From the NCBI GenBank assembly GCA_003024175.1, contig MDYQ01000301.1, positions 1-28,080 of the forward strand: 28,080 bases of DNA, in the 5' to 3' direction. Below, one piece after another: positions 1 to 9,237 of the stretch. The stretch is from Planoprotostelium fungivorum. Lineage: Eukaryota > Evosea > Variosea > Cavosteliida > Cavosteliaceae. A program made the translations under genes and the position numbers. How positions within the stretch are numbered: position 1 is the first letter of the stretch; every line of letters starts with the position of its first letter. Under the pieces are notes generated by a model. The model saw nothing but the letters and a program-made list of their open reading frames with translations, searched no databases and was not told the DNA's origin.

Positions 1-323
1 TCTGGAATGGCCGAAGAGGAGTCACTCCCCAGGACGGACTTCAAGTACTTGTCGAGCGTTCCAGCGGATAGTGAAGGTGTCTCCAATGAGAATGTGAACT
101 GTTGATTGCTGTTCATCGGTGTCGAGCTGGTGGAGGGTGTCTGTAGAGGTAGGGGTGGTTGGTTGGATGTCAATATTTGTTGATGCGAGTGGGGTAGAAG
201 GGAAGGGTTCTGTTGCTGGTGGTGCACTTGCGTCATTCCTTGCGTTTTCGCTTGTTGCATCTTATCCATCTCCATCCTCTGTCGGTCTGCGTTCGTAAAC
301 GGTGTTGTGTTTGCGTATTCCAT
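1..323 (-). CDS. Gln/Ser/Pro-rich protein of unknown function, cut by the window edge
   Basis: One frame stays open from an ATG at 323 to the window edge (about 107 codons) with no stop. The product begins MEYANTTPFTNADRQRME, has a Met/Gln-rich stretch (MDKMQQAKTQGMTQVHHQQQ), then a Pro/Ser/Thr/Gln-rich linker, and leaves the window in a Ser-rich segment (TLDKYLKSVLGSD). This composition suits a low-complexity region of a transcription or chromatin factor, but I see no domain. The same frame is open for about 27 nt upstream of the ATG, and a splice from an exon near 450-590 is possible, so the start is uncertain. It is divergent from the APE2 gene. Confidence 0.5.
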   Translation of the reverse strand, partial: MEYANTTPFTNADRQRMEMDKMQQAKTQGMTQVHHQQQNPSLLPHSHQQILTSNQPPLPLQTPSTSSTPMNSNQQFTFSLETPSLSAGTLDKYLKSVLGSDSSSAIP

Positions 324-743
324 GTTTTCTGATGTCCTTGATCCCGTCTGGAATGGGGTCAGTCATCCTTCTGCAGGGGGTCTCTAGGGTCATGCTTCCG
401 CAGATAGTTGATAAGAAGGTCGATGATGGAAGTCCAACCGAAAACTCCTCACCTCTCTATTTTGGTACGTAACTTGTGGGTTCGTTCTGTTGGCCGCGAA
501 AGAAGAATGAAATCTCAACGGTTCTGGCGCTGTGGATTCTACAGAAAACTCGTTGAGATCTAAACTCCATCTCGCAAGATGCAGTCATTAAAACCCAAGT
601 GTCTCGATTTATTTCCTTTCTCTTGTGATCTCAAACTCCTTCAGCGGCATCCTCTTCGTATCTCCTCCTCGTCTTCTCATTTGATCCTCCGGTCCGTGTT
701 GTTATGGTAATAAAATTTTGGTGTCACACACAACAGCATCAAC
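324..743. promoter_or_regulatory. Divergent intergenic region upstream of APE2
   Basis: This is 420 nt between the start of the Gln-rich gene (-) and the APE2 start (+). I see no long open frame on the plus strand. On the minus strand there are short open pieces (around 330-440 and 450-590) that could be 5' exons of the Gln-rich gene, but I could not join them convincingly. It probably works as a two-way promoter; no TATA-like or repeated motif stood out. Confidence 0.35.
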
Positions 744-2545
744 ATGCGAATTGTCTCCTGGAATGTCAACGGTGAGCTGGGATCCTCACCCTCCTCATAT
801 CAGTAGGGATTAGAGCTGTATTGAAGAGATTGCCTGAGGGTGGTTTGAAAGGGTTGTTCGACAGACACTCGGCAGATGTGTTCTGTATGCAGGTCAGCGC
901 TCTTCTTTCGTTCGATCTCAGTTCTGTAGGAAACGAAGGTGGACTCCACTGTGGATTTAAGCAGAGAGTTGACTCATGTGGAGGGTTTTGAGTCCTTTTG
1001 GTCACATTGTAAGACCAAGAAAGGTCAGTTGGATGTCTGTGACTGTTCTGATCAGTGACATAGGATACTCAGGAGGTACACGATTACAAGTGATTGAAAT
1101 CTGATCAATCCAGTGGTAACGTTTGCAAGGATCGGAAAGACGAAAGATGCAAGTACTTCTTTCTTCAATGAGCCAAGATATGATCAAGAGGGAAGAATCA
1201 TGATGACTGATCACGGCTCCTTTGTTCTGTTCAACATATATTTTCCAAACGGAGGAAGGGTGATAGTTCTATGTCTCGTTCACTCACGAGGGAATGATAT
1301 TCATTGACGATGACTGTCATCACCTTGAAGCAAATCCTCAAGAGAGTAGGGAATCGAGAGACACGAATATAAGATGGGTTTCTACAAGGCATACGAGAAG
1401 AGATGCAAAGAGTTAGTCGAACAGAAGAGAAACATCGTCACAGTAGGCGATGTCAACACAGGTGACGGTTGAGCTTCACAAGTGAGTTGAAAAGAACAGC
1501 CTTTGCTGAAATCGACATACACAATCCAAAAGAGAAGGAGAAGGTGAGGAGAATGAAGAGAGAAGAAAATGAACGGAGCAGAGTCCCTGCAGTGGATTCC
1601 TACCTGACGAGAGACAATGGATGGAGGATTTCTTCTCCGCTGGATTCATCGACACCTTCAGACATCAACATCCGGGTGAGTCTGGGCACTACACCTGGTG
1701 GGACGTGAAGAAGAACATGAGGTACGTCTCTTCTCTCATCAGATGACTGTGTCCATGAGATCATCGTTCTCACGATGCTAGACCATCTGATAAAGGATGG
1801 AGGATCGACTATTCCATCGTGAACGAGGATTTCATCTCCCAGGTGAAAGACTCGAAGATCATGAAGGAGCAACACGGAAGTGATCACTGCCCCATCTCCA
1901 TCCAAGTGGAAGATCCTCCCGATCTGAATATCAACTTCATCCCACCCCTCTCCTCCAGAGTCAAAGACAAGGTGATCCCTCGTCTCCCCCTCCTCTCACG
2001 TTGAACAGTCTGGGATCGCTGCCTTATTCAAAGCCAAAGGAGAGATCAACAAGAAGGAAGAGAAGAACGAGACGGTGGAAGAGAGGAGAGAGAATGGTAT
2101 CGTGGACAAGAGAGGAGGGGAGAATAGCGTGGAGGAGAGACGGGAGAAAGAGAAGAGAGAGGAGATGAAGAGAGAGGAGATGAAGAGAGAGGAGATGAAG
2201 AGAGAGGAGATGAAGAGAGAGGAGATGAAGAGAGAGGAGATGAAGAGAGAGGAGATGAAGAGAGAGGAAGAGAAAAGAGGGAAGGAGATGAAGAGAGAGG
2301 AAGAGAAAAGAGGGAAGGAGATGATTGCACCTGGAGAGGAGAGTAAGAGGACAGAGAAGGACCAACCAAATACGAAAGATGTGAAGAAGACCAAAGAAAC
2401 GAGCCAGCAGAACCGACCAAAGAAGAAGGTGAGGGTGAGATAGAAGGAGGAGTGACGAGGTCAGATGAAAGTGGAACAACAGACAAAAGAAGCGAAGACA
2501 GGGTCGATCTTGTCCTTCTTTCAGGTGGTGAAGAAGAATGACTAA
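744..2545 (+). CDS. APEX2: AP endonuclease 2 (exonuclease III family, APE2/Apn2), intron-rich
   Basis: Class II AP endonuclease/3'-phosphodiesterase of nuclear base-excision repair. After splicing the catalytic core runs in family order: [13 protein letters not shown] at the N-terminus, QETK with the metal-binding Glu, GYSGVVTFAR, VGDVN, the APE2-typical HNP and [10 protein letters not shown] segments, HYTWWD, and the catalytic GSDHCP. Introns are 772-806, 893-929, 1024-1063, 1076-1113, 1260-1349, 1462-1499, about 1543-1580, about 1719-1779, about 1971-2008 and 2429-2464. A 12-nt exon (1064-1075) supplies GYSG. The C-terminus is unusual: a highly charged MKREE repeat (2147-2330) replaces the usual zf-GRF domain, and the last exon carries a degenerate PCNA-interaction box (GSILSFF) eight residues before the end. 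The stop lies 27 nt from the convergent DCC gene. Confidence 0.93.
2147..2330 (+). repeat. In-frame 15-nt tandem repeat encoding MKREE, then a longer EEKRGKE unit
   Basis: About seven near-identical copies of a 15-nt unit (atgaagagagaggag) lie in the APE2 C-terminal exon and encode Met-Lys-Arg-Glu-Glu. Two copies of a 33-nt unit follow. All units are multiples of three, so copy number can change without a frameshift. The product should be a charged single alpha-helix or disordered spacer. Confidence 0.9.
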
Positions 2546-2572
2546 TGAATGAATCTCATTCGATATATTGAT

Positions 2573-3123
2573 TCAGTCTTCATCTGCTGTTGTAAGAGGA
2601 GCAGGCGTCAGAATGACTCACCCTCGTTTGATGTGTCCAAAAATTTGCTCCTCAGACCTGGCATGAACTGGCAAGCTTGTGTCTTTGACTTTCCAAAGAC
2701 ATTGTACCTGATGGCTGCCACACCTGTCGCCTTTTCAACTCTCTGAAACCTATAATTTTCACCTTGATATCCCAGATCTCTGATGAAGGGTGGGAGTAAG
2801 ATCAGGCCATAAAGGAAGTTAACTGGGAAGTTGAGATAAGAGAGGATGCGGAGGACGGCAGTCGATTGTGTCCATGCCCTTCCTTCCTCTTCATCGACGA
2901 AGCATACAGTGGAGAGATCAGTGGGTAAGTTGTATTTCTGAACGTATTCGAGACCTCTTCTCGATTGGAGGGGACAGAAGGTCATAACATTGTTTCCGTC
3001 AAATGCGTGGATGAAACGGACTACTCCGTCGCATAGATTACAGACTCCATCGAATAGAACGACCTTTCGACCTGAACTCATCTCGTCTGGTTGTGTTTTG
3101 TGTCGGTATCTCCGAGGTAACAT
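2573..3123 (-). CDS. DCC-family (DUF393) thiol-disulfide oxidoreductase-like protein
   Basis: The N-terminal half holds the family hallmark FDGVCNLCDGVVRF (D-x-x-C-x-x-C), followed by FCPLQSRRG, a central WTQSTAVLRILSYL segment, and the C-terminal motif VAAIRYNVFGKSK. These match the DCC/DUF393 thioredoxin-like family, whose substrates are mostly unknown. The full-length frame reads through, but 2724-2762 has perfect intron borders (39 nt, stop-free, multiple of three). Removing it restores GYQ-GVAAIRY as in the family. A second 35-nt intron (2587-2621) replaces the read-through tail with a short acidic end and a TGA at 2573. Start codon chosen at 3123; Met 3063 (MSSGRK) is an alternative. 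The gene is divergent from GluRS with only 33 nt between the two ATGs. Confidence 0.85.
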
Positions 3124-3156
3124 CAGATCACATCACATCCGATTTAATCAGATATC

Positions 3157-5367
3157 ATGCTCACAACAGGGGCATTCCTCACAGCCTGCAACCATGTCCT
3201 CGCTCAACGGTTCAGATGTTGCCAACAATTGCGTCCTCCTGTCTTCTCTGCACCTTCCTCTCGTAGTATTGCAGACGCGAGAGAGAGAGGCAGTTTTGAG
3301 ACAGTGCGAACACGCTATGCACCTAGTCCCACAGGATCTCTCCATCTGGGTGGACTTCGTACTGCCCTCTATAACTATCTCTTTGCCAAAAAGCACCGAG
3401 GTCAGTTCCTTCTGCGAATAGAAGATACAGACAAAGTGAGAGTCAAGCGTCACGTCCGATGTTTCGTGAATTAACAGAGGTAGAACAGAGAGGTGAAGGG
3501 AGCTGTGGAGGCCATCATTGGTGATCTGCGGTGGGGTGGGATCTATCACGATGAAGGCCCAAATAAGGAATCAGACGTGGGTCCTTTCGTTCAATCGGAG
3601 AGGCTTCCCATATATCAACACCACGCTGGTCTCCTCTTGAAAAAAGGACACGCTTACCGGTGAGTTGAGATGCCTGACCTCAATTGAGAATCCACAGATG
3701 TTTCTGTACCGTAGAACGGCTCGCAGAGACAAGATCGAGGGCATCAGAGAAAACCGGTGCATCACTCTACGACAGGTGATCCCTCATTCATTCTACTCAG
3801 CGTAGACAATTAACCACAACTTGTATTCTACTCAGCGTAGACAATTAACCACAACTTGTCTCACGAACTGAAGGCATTGTCTATCGTTGACACCGGAAGA
3901 GATCGAAGAGAAATTGAAGAAGAATGAGAGTCACACGCTGAGGATGAAGGTGAAGAGATGAAGAGAAGAGACGATGGTGATGAGACAGGTTCCGGATGGA
4001 ATCACGATATTCGAAGACGTGGTTGCGGGACATGTCAGCATCAGGAACAGTCAAATTGACGATCAGATCATCATCAAATCAGATGGATACCCAACCTACC
4101 ACTTTGCCAACGTGGTGGATGATCACCTGATGCGGATCAGTCACGTCATCCGAGGTACGGAGTGGTTGATCTCAACACCCAAGCACATCATGCTCTACGA
4201 TATGTTTGGTTGGGAGAAACCCATCTTCGCTCACCTTCCTCTCTTAACCAACCTCGATAAGTCCAAGTTATCCAAGAGGCAGGGTGATGCTTCGGTAGGA
4301 TATTATAAGGTATGCAACACATTCATACTTGACATTTCCTTATACATGTACACATTCATACTTTACATATATAAGGAAATGTAAATGTTTTCTCACCCAT
4401 CTATCATCAAATATTCCCATTCGTGAGCGTCTTTTCATCGATGCATGACGAATGGAACAGGACCAGGGTTATATGTGGAAGGCGGTGATTAACTACGTCG
4501 CATTTTTGGGCTGGACTCCCTCCTCTCATAACACTACGACAACTCTGAACACTCCTCCTTCGGCACAAAGTAAAAACAGCCAGGACATCAACTACTCTGA
4601 AGTAATGAGTATGGATCAACTAGTGGAACAGGTGAGAACAATAGAGAGAGGGAATGACTTGACGCAGTTCTCTCTAAGCAAGGTACACCGGGCACCGGCT
4701 GTCGTATCACTAGACAAATTAAACTGGTTGAACGAGAACCATTTGAGAAAAGCGATCCGTGAAGATCCCTCAGAGATATTACCCGAGCTGAGAGACAACA
4801 TGGAACGTACGTTCGGTTCAGAGGTAGCCAAGAGATACGATGACCAGTATCTGAAAGAGGTGCTCCTCTGTCTCGAAGTGAGAACCATCTTCTTGTTGTG
4901 TGCTGATGATGGCACTGTAGAAGAGGATCAGTATGTTACGAGAAGTGACAGAGAAGCACGAATATTTCTTCGTGGAGCCTCAATTATCCATCACTGCGGA
5001 TTGGGTGAACGACAATTGGAAAGAGGGAACAGGTGAGAGGTGGAGAGGAAGAGAGAGTGAGACGTTGAAGGGGAAATGCTTGAGGATTTTGCTACCGCTT
5101 TGGAAGGACTACCACCAAGCGGTCTTCAGTCTTCACATATTTCAACCACAGCGGAGAGTGTCGCAAAGCGTCACAATAAGAAGGTAAATAGCAGAGTAAG
5201 AAGCCGAATAACACCTTAAGGTGTCAGCTGTATACCAGCCAGCGCGGTATTTTGTGAGTGGAACAAGTTCAGGAGGAGCAACACCACACACTATTTTGGC
5301 TCTCGGCCCACTCGTATCAGCTGAACGGATTAGAAAGGGGATTACATTGATCCAAGGCCGTCTATAA
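3157..5367 (+). CDS. EARS2: Glutamyl-tRNA synthetase, bacterial/mitochondrial type
   Basis: Charges tRNA with glutamate, probably in the mitochondrion. Ten exons splice to 560 aa, close to the usual length for the family. Residues 1-45 are Arg/Ser-rich without acidic clustering, fitting a mitochondrial presequence. The class I HIGH-like motif is in [20 protein letters not shown], followed by [35 protein letters not shown] and the KMSKS-equivalent KLSKRQGD follow in order, then the anticodon-binding half ([30 protein letters not shown]). Introns are 3436-3483, 3660-3697, 3776-3873, 3950-3988, 4310-4460, 4632-4667, 4878-4920, 5033-5070 and 5184-5220. The 36-nt intron 4632-4667 is stop-free and in frame, so it could be retained. 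The C-terminal WW-rich substrate region seen in some bacterial enzymes is absent, as expected. Confidence 0.96.
3790..3859 (+). repeat. Perfect 35-bp tandem duplication inside a GluRS intron
   Basis: Positions 3790-3824 and 3825-3859 are identical. They lie wholly within the third GluRS intron (3776-3873, 98 nt), which would be 63 nt with one copy. The duplication does not touch either splice site. Confidence 0.95.
4332..4382 (+). repeat. Intronic inverted repeat (13-bp perfect stem)
   Basis: ACATTTCCTTATA at 4332-4344 is exactly reverse-complementary to TATAAGGAAATGT at 4370-4382, with a 25-nt loop. It lies in the longest GluRS intron (4310-4460). The stem would shorten the effective distance between donor and acceptor in a genome that prefers about 36-nt introns. 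A direct repeat of cacattcatactt flanks part of the stem. Confidence 0.7.
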
Positions 5368-5543
5368 ATAAATTGAGGCAACCAATTTTCGGCTGAAATC
5401 CCGTTTTGACTTTGTGCGAGAATTGGAATTCTCACACATTCTGAAGAGGAGGCTCTACTGTTCTCCTGCTAATTACTCAAGCTGTATTTCGTATCAATAC
5501 AAGGCGAGTTATATAGCAAGTGATTAGATGTGACTTTCTGTAG

Positions 5544-6174
5544 ATGATTATTGGCGCACAAGCTGCACGACGCTCACTAAGAACAAGTCTCATCATTCTC
5601 CACGTCGCCTCGCATGTAACATACATTGCCTTTCTTGTTCTTGGACTCTTATCTATCAGTAATCAAGCCGAGCTGATTACCCTCGCCGTAATCGCAGGTG
5701 AGCAGCCTCCCACCGATCACCGTTCACATTGAAAGGTGTTTCTTTCACAACGTCGGTTGTCTGCTGGAATAGTGGAATGTTGCTGTATTTCACCAAGCCA
5801 GAGAAGCAGCTACACTCATCGCAGCGGTTAGAGGTGAGATTGTCATAGATTGTCTCTGATATTTACAGATCATTGGATTGTTCATCCTGTCTTTTCAGGT
5901 TGTCATCGTCTGGGTGATCTGGGGTGTCAACCTGGGGTCCATCCTATCGCAAGAATGTTGGTCCTCTTGCACTACCCTCAGAGCTCATGTGTGTGAGGGC
6001 ACAGCCTCCGTGGTTGGAGGGGTCGTCACAATTCTTCTAAGGGGATGGATCTACAGAAATCTCACCCAGTTGATGGACTTCGAGGCAACTCTACCACACA
6101 GAGTCGAATTGACACCCTCTCCCAACAACTCTTTGAGCCCTCTTCTGCCAGAGGGAGAAGAACCAACTGAATGA
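5544..6174 (+). CDS. Four-pass membrane protein of unknown family
   Basis: Three exons (5544-5697, 5736-5833, 5869-6174; introns of 38 and 35 nt) give about 185 aa. Hydrophobic segments are at about residues 18-40 (LIILHVASHVTYIAFLVLGL), 44-70, 86-108 (FQVVIVWVIWGVNLG) and 128-146 (ASVVGGVVTILLRG). The loop between helices 3 and 4 has three Cys (QECWSSC and HVC). The tail is Pro/Glu-rich and ends LLPEGEEPTE. A tetraspan topology is clear, but the tetraspanin CCG signature is missing and I do not recognise the family. A second in-frame acceptor 30 nt downstream (after TTTTCAG, 5898) would shorten helix 3 by ten residues. Convergent with SGT1. Confidence 0.7.
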
Positions 6175-6285
6175 ATTCACTAGATACGGAAGAACGAGTA
6201 CGCGTGTAAGCAAGGTCAACGCAGGAAGATGAACGAACATAGAATGAATAGGGAGAATGAAGGTGCACAAATGAATGTGGGGAGT

Positions 6286-7239
6286 TTATTCGGTCCAGGA
6301 GTGCATCTCCATACCTTTGGGTGGTGTGCCCTTGACCGTCTTCGAACCCACCTCGGCCCAATTGGTAGAGAGAACTGTTCCTCCTGACTCAGTGAATGAC
6401 TTCATCATCGCTCTCTTCTGTTCATCCGTTCCATTGGCAAAGATGTCCTGTCCTCGTCAATCTTCCCCCTGAGGTGCACCACCGCTTTGTCTTCGAACGC
6501 ACCTGGAAGACTTTGTTCAGTGCATCTCCTTCTTGCTCTGGTTCCTCTGAGGACACAATCTTATCCCAGTTCTTCTTTGGCTTATGCGTGTTACTCTTCT
6601 CTAATTCGAAATCATCAGAGTCGCTCCACACCGATAACACCCACCAACAGTAGAGACAGGTTCAGGTGCAGCAACAGAAGGTGCAGGAGTACCGACCTCT
6701 TCTAAGCTCTTCCACTGAGAGCTCTTCTTCTTCTTCAGTTTGAGCTCGACCTTGTTGGGTGTGTGATTGATGGTGCACTGTGATGGCTCGATGTCTGCCG
6801 CCAGATGGAAGTCTTGCATGTATTCAGATCCAGTAGGTAGTTTCATTATTATGTTGACCTGAAAATTGAGTCTTGGATGATCATCGCATCTTACCTCTCG
6901 ATCAGATAATCTAATGTCTGCTTCCTCTTTTTTGGTTCCCTTAGCAAGAATCGATATCATCAAGTGGTCCATTGTCTGATACCATTCGTGTCTGATCTTC
7001 GGTTGTCCGGCTTGTGTGAAGAGAGCAGTGGTGCTCTGACCTGTTTCTCCCAGTTCAGCATGACATTTTCTCAGCCATGTCTTTGCAGTCGTGTTGTTGG
7101 GTTCTTCAGCGAGCACAGCTTCAAAGGATTCCTTTGCTGACTTATACTCCCTCGACTCGAAGAGTGATATACTACTCAGCTTTCAGAAAAGCGATATTGC
7201 ACGCTTACATCCTCACCCTTTGTTCAAATGTTCGCTCAT
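6286..7239 (-). CDS. SUGT1: SGT1-type co-chaperone (short TPR, CS and SGS domains)
   Basis: Adaptor of HSP90 needed for kinetochore/SCF assembly and, in plants, NLR function. About 255 aa after splicing. Residues 1-45 form one TPR-like helix pair (SLFESREYKSAKESFEAVL) and a capping helix. Residues 65-155 are the CS domain (IRHEWYQTMDHLMISILAKG, VELKLKKK, SSQWKSLEE). The C-terminus is the SGS domain (KKNWDKIVSSEEPEQEGDALNKVF, then KRAMMKSFTESGGTVLSTNW). Introns include one near 7190-7220, 6859-6894 (36 nt, stop-free and in frame), one of about 44 nt near 6605-6648, and one near 6445-6500. Animal, plant and yeast SGT1 have three TPRs; here only one fits between the start and the CS domain. It lies 65 nt downstream of the RapGAP stop on the same strand. 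Confidence 0.93.
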
Positions 7240-7303
7240 GATTTGTGATCAAACGTGTTTTTACGTCGCAATGTTATGGACCGTGTTGTAGTTTAACCTG
7301 ATT

Positions 7304-9226
7304 TTATTTCAAGAGGTCGTTCAACATGATGCTCTTGGCTCTGGATATCTTTGTGGCCAACTTCGCCGACGATAATGAAGCCCGTTCCGCATTGATGAGT
7401 TTCGTCAAGAGCCAACCTTTAAATTCCTCTCCCCTGACAAACACAGGTGGTTTTGGAACTACGGGACCGAAGGACCGAACTTCTTCTTTGAACATGACCG
7501 AGACCCTACATCTCATCAACTAGAACCTCTCTCGACATCGACCGACCTGTAATTTGTCTGACGGCGTGAATTTGCAATGGCAATCTTCGGTCTGGGTGTG
7601 GAGAGGCTGGGCGATACAGTTTGTGAGGTGACAACGATGAAAACATCTGTCCCTCTCAGCGATTGTTTTGTCTAGGGTCTCACGGTTCATCTCGGACAAC
7701 ATCCACTGTGGATCGAACGTGTGAGAGCCCTCTTCGGCAAAGACGATGACGACCAGATCGTTTCCAATGTGTCTCTTCCTCTCCAGTTGCTGGGGATCTG
7801 ATGCTCTGTATGGTAACAAGGTGCTCACCTGCGGTCGTCATCTCTGTACGCGAAGATTTCAATTCACGTGAAACATGATCTCGAAGCCGGCGTGGACACA
7901 AAAGTGGGAGTGACTTCCTGTTTCACCTGGTTGATCATTCAATACTCAACCGGTCATCCGTTGAGAATTGTCTCACCTCTGGTGTTGAGTCCACCAGCGA
8001 ATCTGTTCCATCCATTCAATTCAATCTTGTCCGATATCAGATTCAAAAAGTCCTCGTAGTCTTGGCTCGTCTCGTCTGTTCCTCGTCAGGAGATGATCTC
8101 TGTGCATCCACTCACTGTTGTTATACATCTCTTCTTCGCTGCCTTGTGAAGGTTTGAGATACAGCACTCCAAACTTGAAGCTCTGCTGTCGGATCCTTCC
8201 CTCGTACGCCAGCAGCCTGAAGGTTCTCAGGTACAATCTCTGCATTCTCTTACTGCTTCGAAAAATCTGGATGGCGGAGTAGAGGAGTGTTGGGAGTGGC
8301 TTTGTGCAACGTAGCTGACAGTAATGCACGGGTCGATCCAGGTATTTGGACGTCTCTGAAGATGGTTGGATGCCCAGAGCTCAGTGATCGGAACAACTCA
8401 GTGACGTTCCTCACCACAGAGGATGTGAGAATGTCATTCTATCTCATGTCACCAGATGAAGAGGGATGATGATGAGAGAAGAGGAATGAACAGAAAGGAT
8501 GATGAGAAAAGAGAAAGGATGATGAGAAAAGAGAAAGGATGATGAGAAAAGAGAAAGGATGATGAGAGAAGAGGAATGAACAGAAAAGAGAAAGGATGAT
8601 GAGAGTAGATGATGAGAGTAGATGATGAGAGGAGGTGAAAAGGGAAGAACGAAGACAATGAAGTAGAGACCTCGATGGATCGGATGAGAATGCGAGTGAA
8701 TACAGGATCTTGATGACCTGAACGTTCTGGAACAGGAGGAGAGATGACCACGATGAGAGGGTGAGTGCTCTCTGCCTTGCTGGCGTACATTGTATAGATC
8801 TGATGATCTGTCGTCCCTCAGCTCTTCTCTTCTTTCAGTTCACCTTTTCCGTGGAAGAATAGAGTGTAGTTGGGTGTGTCAGATCCCTCTTCTATCGTCA
8901 ATGTAGGTACTGATCTCTCCTCCACCTCCTTGTTATAGTTCGTTGACTGCTCTCCTTCACAACACTATCCGAGGGATGACACTACCTTTCTGCTCCTGGG
9001 TGATATCGCATCAGAGGAGAGGCTTTTGGAGATTTCTATCGCTGATGATTCCTTCACTGTCTGATCATCCTACCTCATTCATCTTTCTCGTTCACTGTTT
9101 CTCACCTGAGCTGTAGAGGGATGATAAGAATATCGATTTGGCCTATTTTCCCTTGGATGTGTCAGTTGTAGCTCTCATCAACTTCAACAAGCCATGGATA
9201 GAGTACAGTTGATCGTCTTGATGCAT
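7304..9226 (-). CDS. Rap/Ran-GAP domain GTPase-activating protein
   Basis: Stimulates GTP hydrolysis by a Rap-type small GTPase. About 424 aa in about 13 exons. The N-terminal half (residues 60-195) corresponds to the Rap1GAP dimerisation region. The catalytic half includes [54 protein letters not shown] (the Asn of HIGND is the catalytic Asn thumb, near residue 300), then [16 protein letters not shown] and [13 protein letters not shown]. All Rap-GAP hallmarks are intact. Most introns are 31-45 nt. One (8439-8670, 232 nt) is expanded by a tandem repeat. The start at 9226 (MHQDDQLYS) is my choice, but the gene may continue into the coiled-coil exons upstream: splicing an intron from about 9240 to about 9147 also keeps the frame. 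Confidence 0.9.
8462..8635 (+). repeat. Purine-rich tandem repeat (20-bp core) in a RapGAP intron
   Basis: Repeated units of about 20 bp (gatgatgagaaaagagaaag) are interspersed with a longer variant (gagaggaatgaacagaaa), followed by three shorter gatgatgagagta units. All of it lies in one RapGAP intron (8439-8670). On the transcribed strand it is pyrimidine-rich (CTTTTCTCATCATC), so it may act as an extended polypyrimidine tract. Confidence 0.85.
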
Positions 9227-9237
9227 CCGATATGGAA

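Noticed and set aside
504-560. Tiny plus-strand ORF starting MKSQRFWRCGF
   Set aside because: Eighteen codons, no match I can support; at most an upstream ORF.
330-590. Bromodomain-like phrase (INYLRKHDPRDPL then DPIPDGIKDI) upstream of the Gln-rich gene
   Set aside because: The two parts are in different frames with no usable splice sites, and too short to support a domain.
1996-2486. Long minus-strand open frames rich in Ser/Leu/Phe opposite the APE2 tail
   Set aside because: They are the complement of the MKREE repeat; low complexity and no start context.
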